Shown in pieces: positions 34,663-43,658 of a stretch of DNA of 64,000 nucleotides. A model generated the notes under the pieces. The model was given only the letters and a program-made list of their open reading frames with translations. It did not search any database and was not told where the DNA came from. The position numbers and the translations under genes are program-made. Source of the DNA: G963677445 sp963677445 (GTDB taxonomy: Bacteria > Bacteroidota > Ignavibacteria > Ignavibacteriales > Melioribacteraceae); contig CAXXGF010000088.1 of NCBI GenBank assembly GCA_963677445.2, positions 183,966 to 247,965 of the forward strand, written 5' to 3'. How positions within the stretch are numbered: position 1 is the first letter of the stretch; every line of letters begins with the position of its first letter.

Positions 34663-35112
34663 ATGACCAGGTTATTACGTATGAACTCAAAAATAAAAAT
34701 TGATAATGATTTTACCTCTTTCAGCTCTTTTACTTTCCCTGCAATGAGCTTAAGTTCATTAAGAACTAATATGCGCAGGCACGAATTTCAACTGATCCTG
34801 AATCCGGAGGAAACAGCCCGCGAGATGAATAAAATATATCAAAATTGGGTGGAATTGTCCAAAATAGATGATATGCAGTGTGGTTCTCCCCAGGATGAGC
34901 TGGCCATAGCGGGATATCCGGAACTGATTGATCTTCTGAAAGATGAGGAGCTTACCTTGCTGGCGCTGGGCAATTACCTTGTAAGAGAATTATTTGAAAT
35001 AATGCTCCCCGATCGGTCATCCGAAAGAATATACTGGTTTGATAAAGTTACGGGATGCAAAATAACAGAAGATGATGTTATTATTTATGGAATCTGTTAC
35101 AGCCGGAAATAA
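34663..35112 (+). CDS. hypothetical protein
   Basis: This 149-residue protein has no signal peptide or membrane segment. The C-terminal two thirds look well formed and helical (ETAREMNKIYQNWVELSK, DLLKDEELTLLALGNYLVRE). I do not recognise the family. The start is uncertain; Met at 34681 is an alternative. It lies 84 bp before pdxB on the same strand, but no functional link is apparent. It could be a genuine narrow-distribution gene. Confidence 0.5.
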   Translation: MTRLLRMNSKIKIDNDFTSFSSFTFPAMSLSSLRTNMRRHEFQLILNPEETAREMNKIYQNWVELSKIDDMQCGSPQDELAIAGYPELIDLLKDEELTLLALGNYLVRELFEIMLPDRSSERIYWFDKVTGCKITEDDVIIYGICYSRK

Positions 35113-35195
35113 AATTCAATTTGAATTAATCGGAAATAGTTTGTTTTGCCGGAAGAATTATATTCAATAAATTTGGGCAATAAATTGAGGAAAAT

Positions 35196-36314
35196 ATGAA
35201 AATTATTGTTGACGAAAATATTCCGGTGGGAGTGGAAGCCTTTTCTACCCTGGGTGAAGTGTTTACCGCTTCCGCCAGAAAGATAGATAATAAGATGGTG
35301 AAAGACGCGGATATACTTATCACCCGTTCACAGACAAAGGTAAACCGGGAATTGCTGGAGGGAACCGCTGTAAAATTCGCGGGTACCTGTACAATAGGAC
35401 TGGATCATTATGACACAGAATACCTGAAAAAATCGGGAGTGGTATTCAGCAACGCGGCGGGATGCAATTCACAGAGTGTAGCGGAATACTGGCTTAGCGC
35501 CATTTCTTATTTCGCGCTCAGGAATGGATTTGAGTTCAAAGGAAAGACTGTAGGTATAATCGGAGTGGGAAATATCGGTAAAAAGATAAAACGTTATTCC
35601 GAAGCGCTCGGCATGGAGCCGGTTCTTAATGATCCTCCACTTAAAAGGTTAACGGGCGGAGCTGAATACAGGCCGATTGAAGAAGCCCTTAAATGTGATA
35701 TTGTCACTTTTCACACTCCCCTTAATAAAACGGGAATTGATATTTCGGTTCATCTTCTAAATGAGGTGAATATACAGTTTGTTAAACCGGGAGCGATTTT
35801 GTTTAATTGTTCACGGGGACCGGTGGTGGATAATAAAGTTTTGCTCGAACGATTAACCTCGAAAAATGATCTGACGACAATTCTGGATGTATGGGAAAAT
35901 GAGCCCGATCTTATGTCTGAGCTCCTTGAAAGTGTGGACCTGGGAACGGCGCATATCGCGGGATATTCTCTCGAGGGGAAAATAAACGGCGCTAAGATGA
36001 TCTACGATAAACTTTGTGAATTCCTGGGAACAGAGCCGGAATGGTCACCCGCCTGGCCCGAAATAAAAAACAGGGAGATCGATCTTTCCGGATTAACGGG
36101 AGATGAAGAGATACTCCATAAAATGTTCCGCCATATTTATCCTGTCGAGGAGGACAGCAAAAAACTTAAAGCCGGACTGGCCAACCGGGAAAAACCGCTG
36201 CCGGAGTATTTTGATTACCTGCGCAAAAATTATCTCAATCGTCGAGAGATGGAAGGATATAAGTGTTCAGGTTTTAGTGGCGATTTCTTGGAGAGAATAA
36301 CTCAATATGCATAA
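35196..36314 (+). CDS. pdxB: erythronate-4-phosphate dehydrogenase
   Basis: This 372-residue D-2-hydroxyacid dehydrogenase matches PdxB. The NAD fold is GIIGVGNIGKKI, with catalytic Arg in NCSRGPVVD, Glu in WENEP and His in TAHIAGYSLEGK. A C-terminal extension after residue 290 matches the PdxB dimerisation domain (HIYPVEEDS). It oxidises erythronate-4-phosphate in the DXP-independent branch of PLP biosynthesis. The other pdx genes are not in the window. The stop codon overlaps the beginning of an open stretch before the HEPN gene. Confidence 0.93.
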   Translation: MKIIVDENIPVGVEAFSTLGEVFTASARKIDNKMVKDADILITRSQTKVNRELLEGTAVKFAGTCTIGLDHYDTEYLKKSGVVFSNAAGCNSQSVAEYWLSAISYFALRNGFEFKGKTVGIIGVGNIGKKIKRYSEALGMEPVLNDPPLKRLTGGAEYRPIEEALKCDIVTFHTPLNKTGIDISVHLLNEVNIQFVKPGAILFNCSRGPVVDNKVLLERLTSKNDLTTILDVWENEPDLMSELLESVDLGTAHIAGYSLEGKINGAKMIYDKLCEFLGTEPEWSPAWPEIKNREIDLSGLTGDEEILHKMFRHIYPVEEDSKKLKAGLANREKPLPEYFDYLRKNYLNRREMEGYKCSGFSGDFLERITQYA

Positions 36315-36385
36315 TGATTCTTTTTATTTCTTTTCCCGAGTTGAATGAAATATGTTTTCTTATTATTTTGTACTTGGAAACCAAA

Positions 36386-36778
36386 ATGACAAAAGAAGAA
36401 CACATTAAATATTGGATTGATTCAGCAGATCACGACAATAATGTTGCTGGAAATCTTTACAACTCTGGAAATTATGATTGGTGTTTATTTATAAGTCATT
36501 TAGTCCTGGAAAAGACACTAAAAGCATTTTTTGTATATGTGAATAATAACAGAATTCCCCCAAAAATTCATAATCTTGTAAAACTTGCTGAGATGTCTTC
36601 TCTCGAATTAAGTGACGAATATCTTTCATTTCTTGATGATATGAATGAGTTTAATATTGAAGTAAGGTATCCCGAATATAAGAATGAGTTTTATAAGCTA
36701 TGCACACGCGAATTTTCGGAGAAATATTTTACTAAGATGAAGGAAGTGAAAAAATGGCTCGAATCCCAGATCACATAA
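36386..36778 (+). CDS. HEPN-domain toxin-like protein (HepT-type)
   Basis: This 130-residue helical protein has the HEPN RNase motif Rx5H (Arg56-Ile-Pro-Pro-Lys-Ile-His62) and the LEKTLKAFF helix typical of HepT. Start 36386 (MTKEEHIKYW) is chosen over longer upstream starts, which would add hydrophobic residues foreign to the family. It overlaps the MNT gene by 25 bp, making a HEPN-MNT toxin-antitoxin unit. The HEPN protein would cut or bind RNA and be restrained by the nucleotidyltransferase. The AT content is higher than in pdxB. Confidence 0.85.
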   Translation: MTKEEHIKYWIDSADHDNNVAGNLYNSGNYDWCLFISHLVLEKTLKAFFVYVNNNRIPPKIHNLVKLAEMSSLELSDEYLSFLDDMNEFNIEVRYPEYKNEFYKLCTREFSEKYFTKMKEVKKWLESQIT

Positions 36779-37071
36779 AAATTATAATAGATAAATACTT
36801 AAGGGTACTTGATCAAAATGGTATCATTCTAAGTGACGCTCTTCTTTTCGGCAGTTACGCAAAAGATGAAGCCCGTCAGTATAGTGATATTGATCTGGCT
36901 ATTGTTTCAGATATTTTTGAAGGAATACGATTTACGGATAAGAAAAAAATCCAGAAATTCACACTCAGGGTAAGTTCCGATTTGTCAGTTTTGCCATTTA
37001 ACCCCAAAGATTTTACTAATGATAATCCCTTGGTCAGGGAAATACTTGAAACCGGGGTGAGGGTTCTTTAA
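36754..37071 (+). CDS. MNT-domain nucleotidyltransferase antitoxin
   Basis: This 105-residue minimal nucleotidyltransferase has LLFGSYAKDEARQYSDIDLAIV with Gly33-Ser34 and the metal-binding Asp45 and Asp47. This pattern suits MntA antitoxins, which AMPylate or otherwise modify the partner HEPN toxin. The third acidic residue in the C-terminal part is not certain. It overlaps the HEPN gene by 25 bp, which indicates coupled translation. Confidence 0.87.
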   Translation: MARIPDHIKIIIDKYLRVLDQNGIILSDALLFGSYAKDEARQYSDIDLAIVSDIFEGIRFTDKKKIQKFTLRVSSDLSVLPFNPKDFTNDNPLVREILETGVRVL

Positions 37072-37078
37072 AATTAAA

Positions 37079-37399
37079 TCAATTAGGATTCTCTTTAACG
37101 CAAGATTCGTTATTCTCGCGAATAAATTTAATCTCAACTTCATATCCCATAGCGCTGGCATATTTTTTCAGCGTCGCGATGGAAGGAGAATGTTTACCCG
37201 ATTGTAAAGAAGATTCGATTCTTGTGACCGCCGTGGGTTTGGTTCCCATTCTTTCCGCGACTTCAGCCTGCGTAAGTCCCGATGATTTCCGGGCGAGGAG
37301 CATCTCTCTTAATAATCTGTATTCAGTTTCCATTCCATCATAGGCTTTTTTGACCGATTTAACTGACAGGGCTCTTTTCTTAAGTTTTTCGTGTGTCAT
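37079..37399 (-). CDS. HigA/XRE-type antitoxin
   Basis: This 106-residue protein has a Cro/XRE helix-turn-helix (SGLTQAEVAERMGTKPTAVTRIES). The N-terminal stretch is charged, and the end (ATLKKYASAMGYEVEIKFI) is typical of HigA-like antitoxins. It is downstream of and overlaps the toxin gene by 20 bp; toxin-first order is typical of HigBA. It should bind and neutralise the adjacent RelE-type toxin and repress the operon. Confidence 0.85.
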   Translation of the reverse strand: MTHEKLKKRALSVKSVKKAYDGMETEYRLLREMLLARKSSGLTQAEVAERMGTKPTAVTRIESSLQSGKHSPSIATLKKYASAMGYEVEIKFIRENNESCVKENPN

Positions 37400-37718
37400 T
37401 TTCTATCTCACTCTTTCTCTTTTTAGCTATTTTGAGTTCCTTTGCCGGGATTTTTTGAGTTTTTTTTATGTATTGATGCAACATAACAATTCGTTTTTCA
37501 AAAACTGTACAATAAAACACTCTTGCTATTCCCTCTTTCCCTTTTACCCGAAGCTCTAACAATCCAGTTTCGATATGTTTAGAATGTGGATGCCCGAGAT
37601 TCGGACCAAATTCTATCATAAGGTCTGCCAGGCGTAAATACTTAGCGAGAAGACCATCCGGAAGATTCAGTATTGATTCTTCAAGGGAGGAGTTGTAGTA
37701 TTCAATTGTCCAGTCCAT
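37380..37718 (-). CDS. HigB/Gp49-like RelE-superfamily toxin
   Basis: This 112-residue protein matches the phage-derived Gp49/HigB-like RelE fold: YNSSLEESILNLPD, LELRVKGKEGIARVFYCTV and MLHQYIKKTQKIPAKELKIA, with the basic C-terminal helix used for RNA contact. It would be a ribosome-dependent mRNA interferase. It lies directly upstream of the HigA-type gene with an overlap. Length is as expected. Confidence 0.87.
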   Translation of the reverse strand: MDWTIEYYNSSLEESILNLPDGLLAKYLRLADLMIEFGPNLGHPHSKHIETGLLELRVKGKEGIARVFYCTVFEKRIVMLHQYIKKTQKIPAKELKIAKKRKSEIENDTRKT

Positions 37719-37828
37719 ATTACTAATATAACATATTTGTTATGAAATTCAAATAAAAAGTCCTGCTAATTTATATAAAAAATCCACATTATTATAAGTT
37801 TGCAGTTAAAAATAGGATGACAGTCGTT

Positions 37829-38935
37829 TTAATATGACTTCTCCATCAGCTCATAACCTGCGCTTCTGCCACCGCCGGGAAGTTTACTGAGGATATTTTT
37901 ACTAATGAGATCATTGATATCACGGAGAGCGGTGTCCTGGGAGCATTTATTTATTCGGGCCCATTTTGTTGAGGTTAGTTTTCCTTCGAAGCCTTCAAGC
38001 AAAAGATTCAGAACTTTTTTTTGACGCTCATTAATTAATTCTCCCCCTATGGTTGCCCAAAAATTGTGTTTGGATATTACATTATTCAATAAATCCTCTG
38101 AGGATTTTAACGCTCTGAGCAGGCAATTGAGAAACCATTGAATCCAGGGGGTAATATCAAGGTCTCCTTTCTGTGTTTCTTCCAGGATATCATAATAAAT
38201 TTTTCTCTCTTTCATAATTTGGGCGGACATGCTGTAAAACCGTTTTGGATATCCGTCAGCTCGCGCAAGAAGCATATCCGCGATTACTCTCGCGATACGT
38301 CCGTTTCCATCTTCAAAAGGATGAATAGTTACAAACCACAAGTGGGCAATGGCAGCTTTAATCACCGGGTCTGTCAAATCTTTCCCGTTAAACCATTCGA
38401 AAAATATAAACATCTGATCTCCGATGGTTTCGGCAGGGGGAGCCTGATAATGAACCCGTTCTTTTCCCCTCGGACCCGAAACAACCTGCATCGGCCCGTT
38501 AGAATCATCCCTCCATACACCGGTTTTTATATTATATGAACTGCTGTATTCGGCAGGGAAGAGAGAGTTGTGCCATGCGAAAAGCCTTTCTCTTGTAAGT
38601 TCGTTATCAAAGTTGGTGATAGCGCCCAATGTCATTTCAACGGCGCCATCAATTTTTCTGTCCGCCTTGATAAAACCTGGAACATTTATTCCAAGTCTCC
38701 TGGCGAGTGAGGACCTTACCTGGGAAGGATTAAAAATTTCTCCTTCAATTTCCGAGGATTTTATAATGTCGGCTTCGAGTGAATCGAGATTTGCTGTGTC
38801 CTGAAGGCTGAATCCCAGCGAGCTCATTCTGCCGGTAATTTTTCCCTGGAGATTTCTTGTCTCCGCGAGAATCGAAATTATTTCTGAATCCGACCAGCGA
38901 AAACGGGGCCAATCGGAACTTTCATAGATAAACAT
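37829..38935 (-). CDS. Fic-family protein with N-terminal inhibitory motif
   Basis: This 368-residue protein has a DUF4172-type N-terminus (DWPRFRWSDSE) and the class II inhibitory motif SSEIEG (Ser60 to Gly65) that blocks ATP placement. The core Fic motif HPFEDGNGRIAR (His205 to Arg216) transfers AMP or a related nucleotide to a target hydroxyl. A C-terminal winged-helix-like region starts at about 300 (LTSTKWARINKCSQDTALRDI). It is a single gene without a partner. The target is unknown. Confidence 0.9.
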   Translation of the reverse strand: MFIYESSDWPRFRWSDSEIISILAETRNLQGKITGRMSSLGFSLQDTANLDSLEADIIKSSEIEGEIFNPSQVRSSLARRLGINVPGFIKADRKIDGAVEMTLGAITNFDNELTRERLFAWHNSLFPAEYSSSYNIKTGVWRDDSNGPMQVVSGPRGKERVHYQAPPAETIGDQMFIFFEWFNGKDLTDPVIKAAIAHLWFVTIHPFEDGNGRIARVIADMLLARADGYPKRFYSMSAQIMKERKIYYDILEETQKGDLDITPWIQWFLNCLLRALKSSEDLLNNVISKHNFWATIGGELINERQKKVLNLLLEGFEGKLTSTKWARINKCSQDTALRDINDLISKNILSKLPGGGRSAGYELMEKSY

Positions 38936-39177
38936 TGATTATCTCCGCATATTATGCGGAAAATATAACCATTTTTTGCCTGTAAGTCAATATTATCTCC
39001 GCAAATTGTGCGGTGATTAAGCGGTTATTCTCCGCATTGCCGGTTACTGACAAGCCTTATAACCACAAGGGACACCAGGAAGGCACAAATAAAATCTAAG
39101 CAGTATGTCGGGGCTTCGATAAGCTCTGCCACCAGTCAGTTGAATTTGTTCCCGGCATGCCGGTTTACGATTATGAT

Positions 39178-39326
39178 TACTCCCTAAGCAGTAAAATTCT
39201 ACGCGAAATGGCAAAGTTCTATCGTACACAGCGAAGCGGTACTCGTTCTTGTTCTCGAATAAACTGAGCGTTTTAAAAAGACGAGTACGAAGTACGATTA
39301 CGAGAACGAGTACGATTCATTTTTGG
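39178..39326 (+). repeat. dispersed element, copy 5
   Basis: It contains TTACTCCCTAAGCAGTAAAA, TTCTACGCGAAATGGCAAAG, CGGTACTCGTTCTTGTTCTC, CTGAGCGTTTTAAAAAGACG, and then alternating GAGTACGAAGTACG / ATTACGAGAACG segments. This is the best preserved full-length forward copy. Confidence 0.78.
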
Positions 39327-39353
39327 GATTTCATTATTTTTCTGGCTCAGCCA

Positions 39354-39395
39354 GATTAAGATTAAGATTAAGATTAAGATTAAGATTAAGATTAC
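39354..39395 (+). repeat. hexamer tandem repeat GATTAA
   Basis: GATTAA is repeated six times (39354-39389), then GATTAC follows, immediately ahead of the end of carB at 39398. The same GATTAAGATTAAG motif follows a CTGGCTCGGCCAG palindrome at 61002-61030, so the palindrome and repeat travel together. Confidence 0.9.
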
Positions 39396-39397
39396 GA

Positions 39398-42300
39398 TTA
39401 TTTATACTCATTCCATGCGATAATCTTCAGGTCTTTGAATGATTTTACCGAGCAGGCGTCGATAAATCTTTGAGCGAGCTGGAGATTTGTAATGAGCGGG
39501 ACGTTAAAATCGACAGCCTTGCGGCGGATTTCATAATCATCACTGTGTTTTTCTTTACCCGCGAAAGTGGAAACATTTATTATCAGGCTGAGTGTTTTTG
39601 ATTCCACAAGGTTGAGTATATCCTTGTCATTCTCAAGGTAAGAGCATTCGATATTATATTTCAAGAAGAGTTCGTGGCATCCCTTCGAAACAAATATTTT
39701 TGTTCCCATATTATTCAGCGCTTTAACCTGGTCGAGAAATTCGAGACGATTTTCCAGTCCTCCTATTAAAAGCAGGACTTTATCGAGTTTCATCGAAAAA
39801 CCTACGGAGATCATAGCCTTGAGCAGCGCTTCCTGGAAATCATCCCCTATACAGCCCACTTCTCCTGTCGAGGCCATTTCCACTCCCAGTACCGGATCGG
39901 CCCCGAGCAGGCGGGTGAAGGAAAAATGGGATGCTTTAACACCCACATGATCCTGATCCATCATTATCTGGCGGTTATTTCCCGGCGAAAGTCCCAACAG
40001 CGCCTCAACGGCTATTTCGATAAAATTGTGCTTGTAAACCTTTGAAACAAAAGGAAAACTCCGGCTGGCTCTCAGGTTGCATTCAATAACTTTTACATGA
40101 TTGCTTTTCGCGATAAACTGAATATTAAAGGGACCGGTTATTTCAAGTTGTCCGGCAATAGCGTGGGCAATTTTTTTCACCCGGCGCATGGTTTCAAGAT
40201 ATGTACGCTGCGGAGGGGTTACGAGGGTAGCGTCGCCTGAATGAACGCCGGCGTTTTCCACATGCTCCGAGATTGCCGAGATCAATACCTCTCCTTTGTC
40301 CGCCACGCCGTCAAACTCAATTTCTTTCGCGTTTTCGATAAACTTGGAGATCACCACCGGATTGTCCTTCGAAACATCGGCTGCGCGGGCGAGAAAATCA
40401 TTCAGCTCTTCATCATTTGAAGCGGTTCCCATCGCCGATCCGCTTAATACATACGAGGGGCGCACGAGAACCGGGTAACTTACCTGGCGGCAGAATTCCC
40501 TGGCTTCCTCCACGGATGTAAGTTCTTTCCAGGCCGGCTGATCTATGCCAAGCCGGTCAAGCATCGCTGAAAATTTATACCGGTTTTCGGCCATATCAAT
40601 TTTTTCAGGTTTGGTGCCGAGTATGTTAACGCCAAACCTTTCGAGGGGAAGAGCGAGGTTGTTAGGGGTTTGCCCGCCCATTGAAACAATTACTCCCAAT
40701 GCCGCTTCTTTGTTGTAAATTTCCAAAATATTTTCGAGGGATATTTCATCAAAATAAAGTCGGTCAACTTCATCATAATCGGTTGAGACTGTCTCGGGAT
40801 TGTAGTTTATCATGACCGCGTTATAATTATTCTTTCTGAGGGTTTTTACCGCGTTGACCCCGCACCAGTCGAATTCCACCGAACTGCCAATCCTGTATGT
40901 CCCCGATCCAAGAACTATGATACTTTTTTTACTTCCGTAACTGATGTCATCTTCGGTCCCATGATAGGTGAGATATAGATAATTTGTCCGGGCCTGGTAT
41001 TCTCCCGCGAGAGTATCTATCTGCTTAACCGAAGGATGGAGGTCGTAGTTTTTCCTGATATTTCTTATCGATATTTCGTCCGATTCAAGTATGCGCGCTA
41101 TCTGTTTATCTGAAAAACCATGTTTTTTCGCCTCCAGCAGAATGTCCTTGGGGCATAATCCTCCCGCGTAAACTTGTAGAGATTTTTCCACTTCAAGAAT
41201 ATTATAAATCTGGTGCAGGAACCAGGGACTGATACTTGTATGCCTCCGTATTTCTTCAGGTTTCATGCCCGATTTGAACGCGTGAACGATGGAAAAAATT
41301 CTTGATTCGGTGGGATTTTCCAGCTTTCCTATCAGTTCCTCTTTCCCCTCGGAAAAACCAAAGAGGGAGCTGTTGGCTACAATGCCGTCGGAGCCGATTT
41401 CCAGCATTCTTAATGCTTTCTGCAGAGCTTCGGGGAAACTGCGTCCGATACCCATTACCTCCCCGACCGATTTCATGCTTGAACCAAGTTTGCGCGAAAC
41501 TCTTTTGAATTTTTTCAGATCCCAGCGGGGAATTTTGACAACGATATAATCAAGAGCCGGTTCGAAACATGCCATTGTGGAGAGAGTGACGCTGTTTTTT
41601 AATTCTGTCAGGCTGTATCCCAATCCGAGCTGAGATGCGACAAATGCCAGGGGATAGCCTGTCGCTTTTGAGGCCAGGGCGGAACTTCTCGAAAGTCGCG
41701 CGTTAACTTCTATTACACGGTATTCATCGGAATCGGGCGAAAAAGCGTACTGGATATTACACTCCCCGATTATTCCCAGGTGGCGGATAACTTTGATGGA
41801 TATTTCACGAAGATAATGGTATTCATAATTGTTTAGAGTCTGGCTCGGAGCCACCACTATCGATTCCCCGGTATGTATTCCGAGAGGATCAAAATTTTCC
41901 ATGTTGCAGACGGTGACGCAGTTATCAAAACTATCGCGGAGAACCTCGTATTCAATCTCTTTCCATCCTTTCAATGATTCTTCCACAAGTATCTGGTTTG
42001 TATAACTAAAGGCTTTATCAGCGAGATTTCTCAGTTCCTCTTCATTTCTGCAAATTCCTGAGCCAAGTCCGCCAAGCGCATAGGCAATTCTTACCATAAC
42101 AGGATAACCCAGCTCTTCTGCCACCTTCATGGCCTCTTTCGTGGAACCTACCGCTTTGCTCTTAGGTGTATCGACATTTATCTCTGCCAGTTTTTTTACA
42201 AAGAGATCCCTGTCCTCAGTAGCCTTGATAACTTCTATCGGAGTGCCGAGTACCATTACATTGTATTTATCGAGTACGCCGCTCTCTGCCAGTTCCAGTC

Positions 42301-42586
42301 CGCAGTTTAACGCTGTCTGTCCGCCGAATGATAAATATATGCCATCAGGTTTTTCCTTTTTTATTACTTCCTCAATAAAATCGGGTTTAACCGGCAGCAG
42401 GTAAACTTTATCGGCCAGGTGGTCGCTTGTCTGGATAGTGGCGATATTGGGATTGACCAGAATTGTTTCTATCCCTTCCTGTTTTAACGCTTTTATTGCC
42501 TGGCTGCCTGAATAGTCAAATTCTCCCGCTTCCCCGATTTTTAATGCCGCGCTGCCCAGTATCAAAACTTTTTTAATGTCACGCAT
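39398..42586 (-). CDS. carB: carbamoyl-phosphate synthase large subunit
   Basis: This 1062-residue protein is CarB. It has two tandem ATP-grasp halves, the first opening with GEAGEFDYSGSQA and carrying HTGESIVVAPSQTL, and the second opening with GSGTYRIGSSVEFDW and carrying HSGDATLVTPPQ. A C-terminal MGS-like allosteric domain closes it. Start 42586 is chosen because GGGAGGAAA lies directly before it and MRDIKKVLIL is the family N-terminus; the longer reading to 42775 would overlap carA. It makes carbamoyl phosphate from bicarbonate, ammonia and ATP for arginine and pyrimidines. It follows carA with a 10-bp gap. Confidence 0.97.
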   Translation of the reverse strand: MRDIKKVLILGSAALKIGEAGEFDYSGSQAIKALKQEGIETILVNPNIATIQTSDHLADKVYLLPVKPDFIEEVIKKEKPDGIYLSFGGQTALNCGLELAESGVLDKYNVMVLGTPIEVIKATEDRDLFVKKLAEINVDTPKSKAVGSTKEAMKVAEELGYPVMVRIAYALGGLGSGICRNEEELRNLADKAFSYTNQILVEESLKGWKEIEYEVLRDSFDNCVTVCNMENFDPLGIHTGESIVVAPSQTLNNYEYHYLREISIKVIRHLGIIGECNIQYAFSPDSDEYRVIEVNARLSRSSALASKATGYPLAFVASQLGLGYSLTELKNSVTLSTMACFEPALDYIVVKIPRWDLKKFKRVSRKLGSSMKSVGEVMGIGRSFPEALQKALRMLEIGSDGIVANSSLFGFSEGKEELIGKLENPTESRIFSIVHAFKSGMKPEEIRRHTSISPWFLHQIYNILEVEKSLQVYAGGLCPKDILLEAKKHGFSDKQIARILESDEISIRNIRKNYDLHPSVKQIDTLAGEYQARTNYLYLTYHGTEDDISYGSKKSIIVLGSGTYRIGSSVEFDWCGVNAVKTLRKNNYNAVMINYNPETVSTDYDEVDRLYFDEISLENILEIYNKEAALGVIVSMGGQTPNNLALPLERFGVNILGTKPEKIDMAENRYKFSAMLDRLGIDQPAWKELTSVEEAREFCRQVSYPVLVRPSYVLSGSAMGTASNDEELNDFLARAADVSKDNPVVISKFIENAKEIEFDGVADKGEVLISAISEHVENAGVHSGDATLVTPPQRTYLETMRRVKKIAHAIAGQLEITGPFNIQFIAKSNHVKVIECNLRASRSFPFVSKVYKHNFIEIAVEALLGLSPGNNRQIMMDQDHVGVKASHFSFTRLLGADPVLGVEMASTGEVGCIGDDFQEALLKAMISVGFSMKLDKVLLLIGGLENRLEFLDQVKALNNMGTKIFVSKGCHELFLKYNIECSYLENDKDILNLVESKTLSLIINVSTFAGKEKHSDDYEIRRKAVDFNVPLITNLQLAQRFIDACSVKSFKDLKIIAWNEYK

Positions 42587-42596
42587 TTTTTCCTCC

Positions 42597-43658
42597 CTAA
42601 AGACTGTTAACAAATTCATCGAATAAAAAGGATGTATCCACCGGACCGGGCCATGATTCCGGATGAAACTGAACGCTGCGAATCGGTTTTTCACTATGAA
42701 TGATTCCCTCGTTGCTTCCATCGTTGGCGTTAAAAAACCAGGGGAGCCAGTCGGAAGGCAGGGTGGAAGTATCAACCGCGAAGCTGTGGTTCTGAGATGT
42801 GATGTAACATCTTTTTGTACCGACCCTGATGCATGGCTGATTTTGCGACCGGTGTCCGAATTTGAGTTTGTATGTTTTCGCGCCCGCCGCGATGGCCATT
42901 ATCTGGTGACCGAGACAAATGCCGAATACCGGTTTGTTTTTCAGGAACTCATTATTACATACTTCAATCGTGTTGGTCAGGACTTCGGGATTGCCGGGGC
43001 CGTTTGAGAGGAGAACTCCATCATATTTTTCATTACTGTAATCACTGTCCCATGGCACTCTCAGCACTGAAACATTACGGTTCAGCAGTGAGCGGATGAT
43101 ATTGTTCTTGCAGCCGAGGTCGACAAGAAGCGCTACTTTTTTCCCCTTTTCATAAAATACCGGCTCTTTTATACTAACCTCTTTAACAAGGTTGTTCGAC
43201 GCGATATGGTCAATCCGCCATGACTGATCCAGCGGCGGCTGTTCGCCGATATAAGCCGAAAGGGTGCCCTGGTTCCTGATCATTTTAGTCAGACGTCGTG
43301 TATCAATTCCCTCAATGCCGGGAATACCTTCCCTTTTTAACCAGGTATCGAGCGATTCAAAGGCTCTTCGATGCTGGTATTCCCTGCTGAGGGAACTTAC
43401 CACAACAGCTTTGGCGTGTATTTTGGATGATTCAAAGTTTTCTTCAAGCCATTCGGTCATGTTCCCGATGGGGATTCCATAGTTGCCGATAAGGGGATAG
43501 CTGAAAACCACGATCTGTTCTTTATAGGAGGGATCGGTAAGAGTTTCGGGGTATCCGACCATTCCGGTACAGAAAACCAGCTCGCCCGACACATTTTTTA
43601 ATGTGTCTCCAAAACCCCTGCCGCTGAGGGATGTTCCGTTTTGTAAAAGAAGCTGCAT
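42597..43658 (-). CDS. carA: carbamoyl-phosphate synthase small subunit (glutaminase)
   Basis: This 353-residue CarA has an N-terminal domain (LVFCTGMVGYPETLTDPSYK) and a class I glutamine amidotransferase domain with FGICLGHQ (nucleophile Cys), GNGPGNPE, and HPESWPGP (His and Glu of the triad). It supplies ammonia to CarB, whose gene begins 10 bp downstream. The upstream part (43660-44000) has no arginine- or pyrimidine-operator that I can recognise. Confidence 0.96.
   Translation of the reverse strand: MQLLLQNGTSLSGRGFGDTLKNVSGELVFCTGMVGYPETLTDPSYKEQIVVFSYPLIGNYGIPIGNMTEWLEENFESSKIHAKAVVVSSLSREYQHRRAFESLDTWLKREGIPGIEGIDTRRLTKMIRNQGTLSAYIGEQPPLDQSWRIDHIASNNLVKEVSIKEPVFYEKGKKVALLVDLGCKNNIIRSLLNRNVSVLRVPWDSDYSNEKYDGVLLSNGPGNPEVLTNTIEVCNNEFLKNKPVFGICLGHQIMAIAAGAKTYKLKFGHRSQNQPCIRVGTKRCYITSQNHSFAVDTSTLPSDWLPWFFNANDGSNEGIIHSEKPIRSVQFHPESWPGPVDTSFLFDEFVNSL

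Larger units (their letters stand above)
38936..39397. other. intergenic with repeat copies
   Basis: No gene. It holds two TTATCTCCGCA repeats (38939-39010), an AACCACAAGGGACACCAGGA fragment (39060), the dispersed element copy 5 (39178-39326), a CTGGCTCAGCCAG palindrome (39342-39354) and the GATTAA tandem repeat (39354-39389). Confidence 0.65.
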
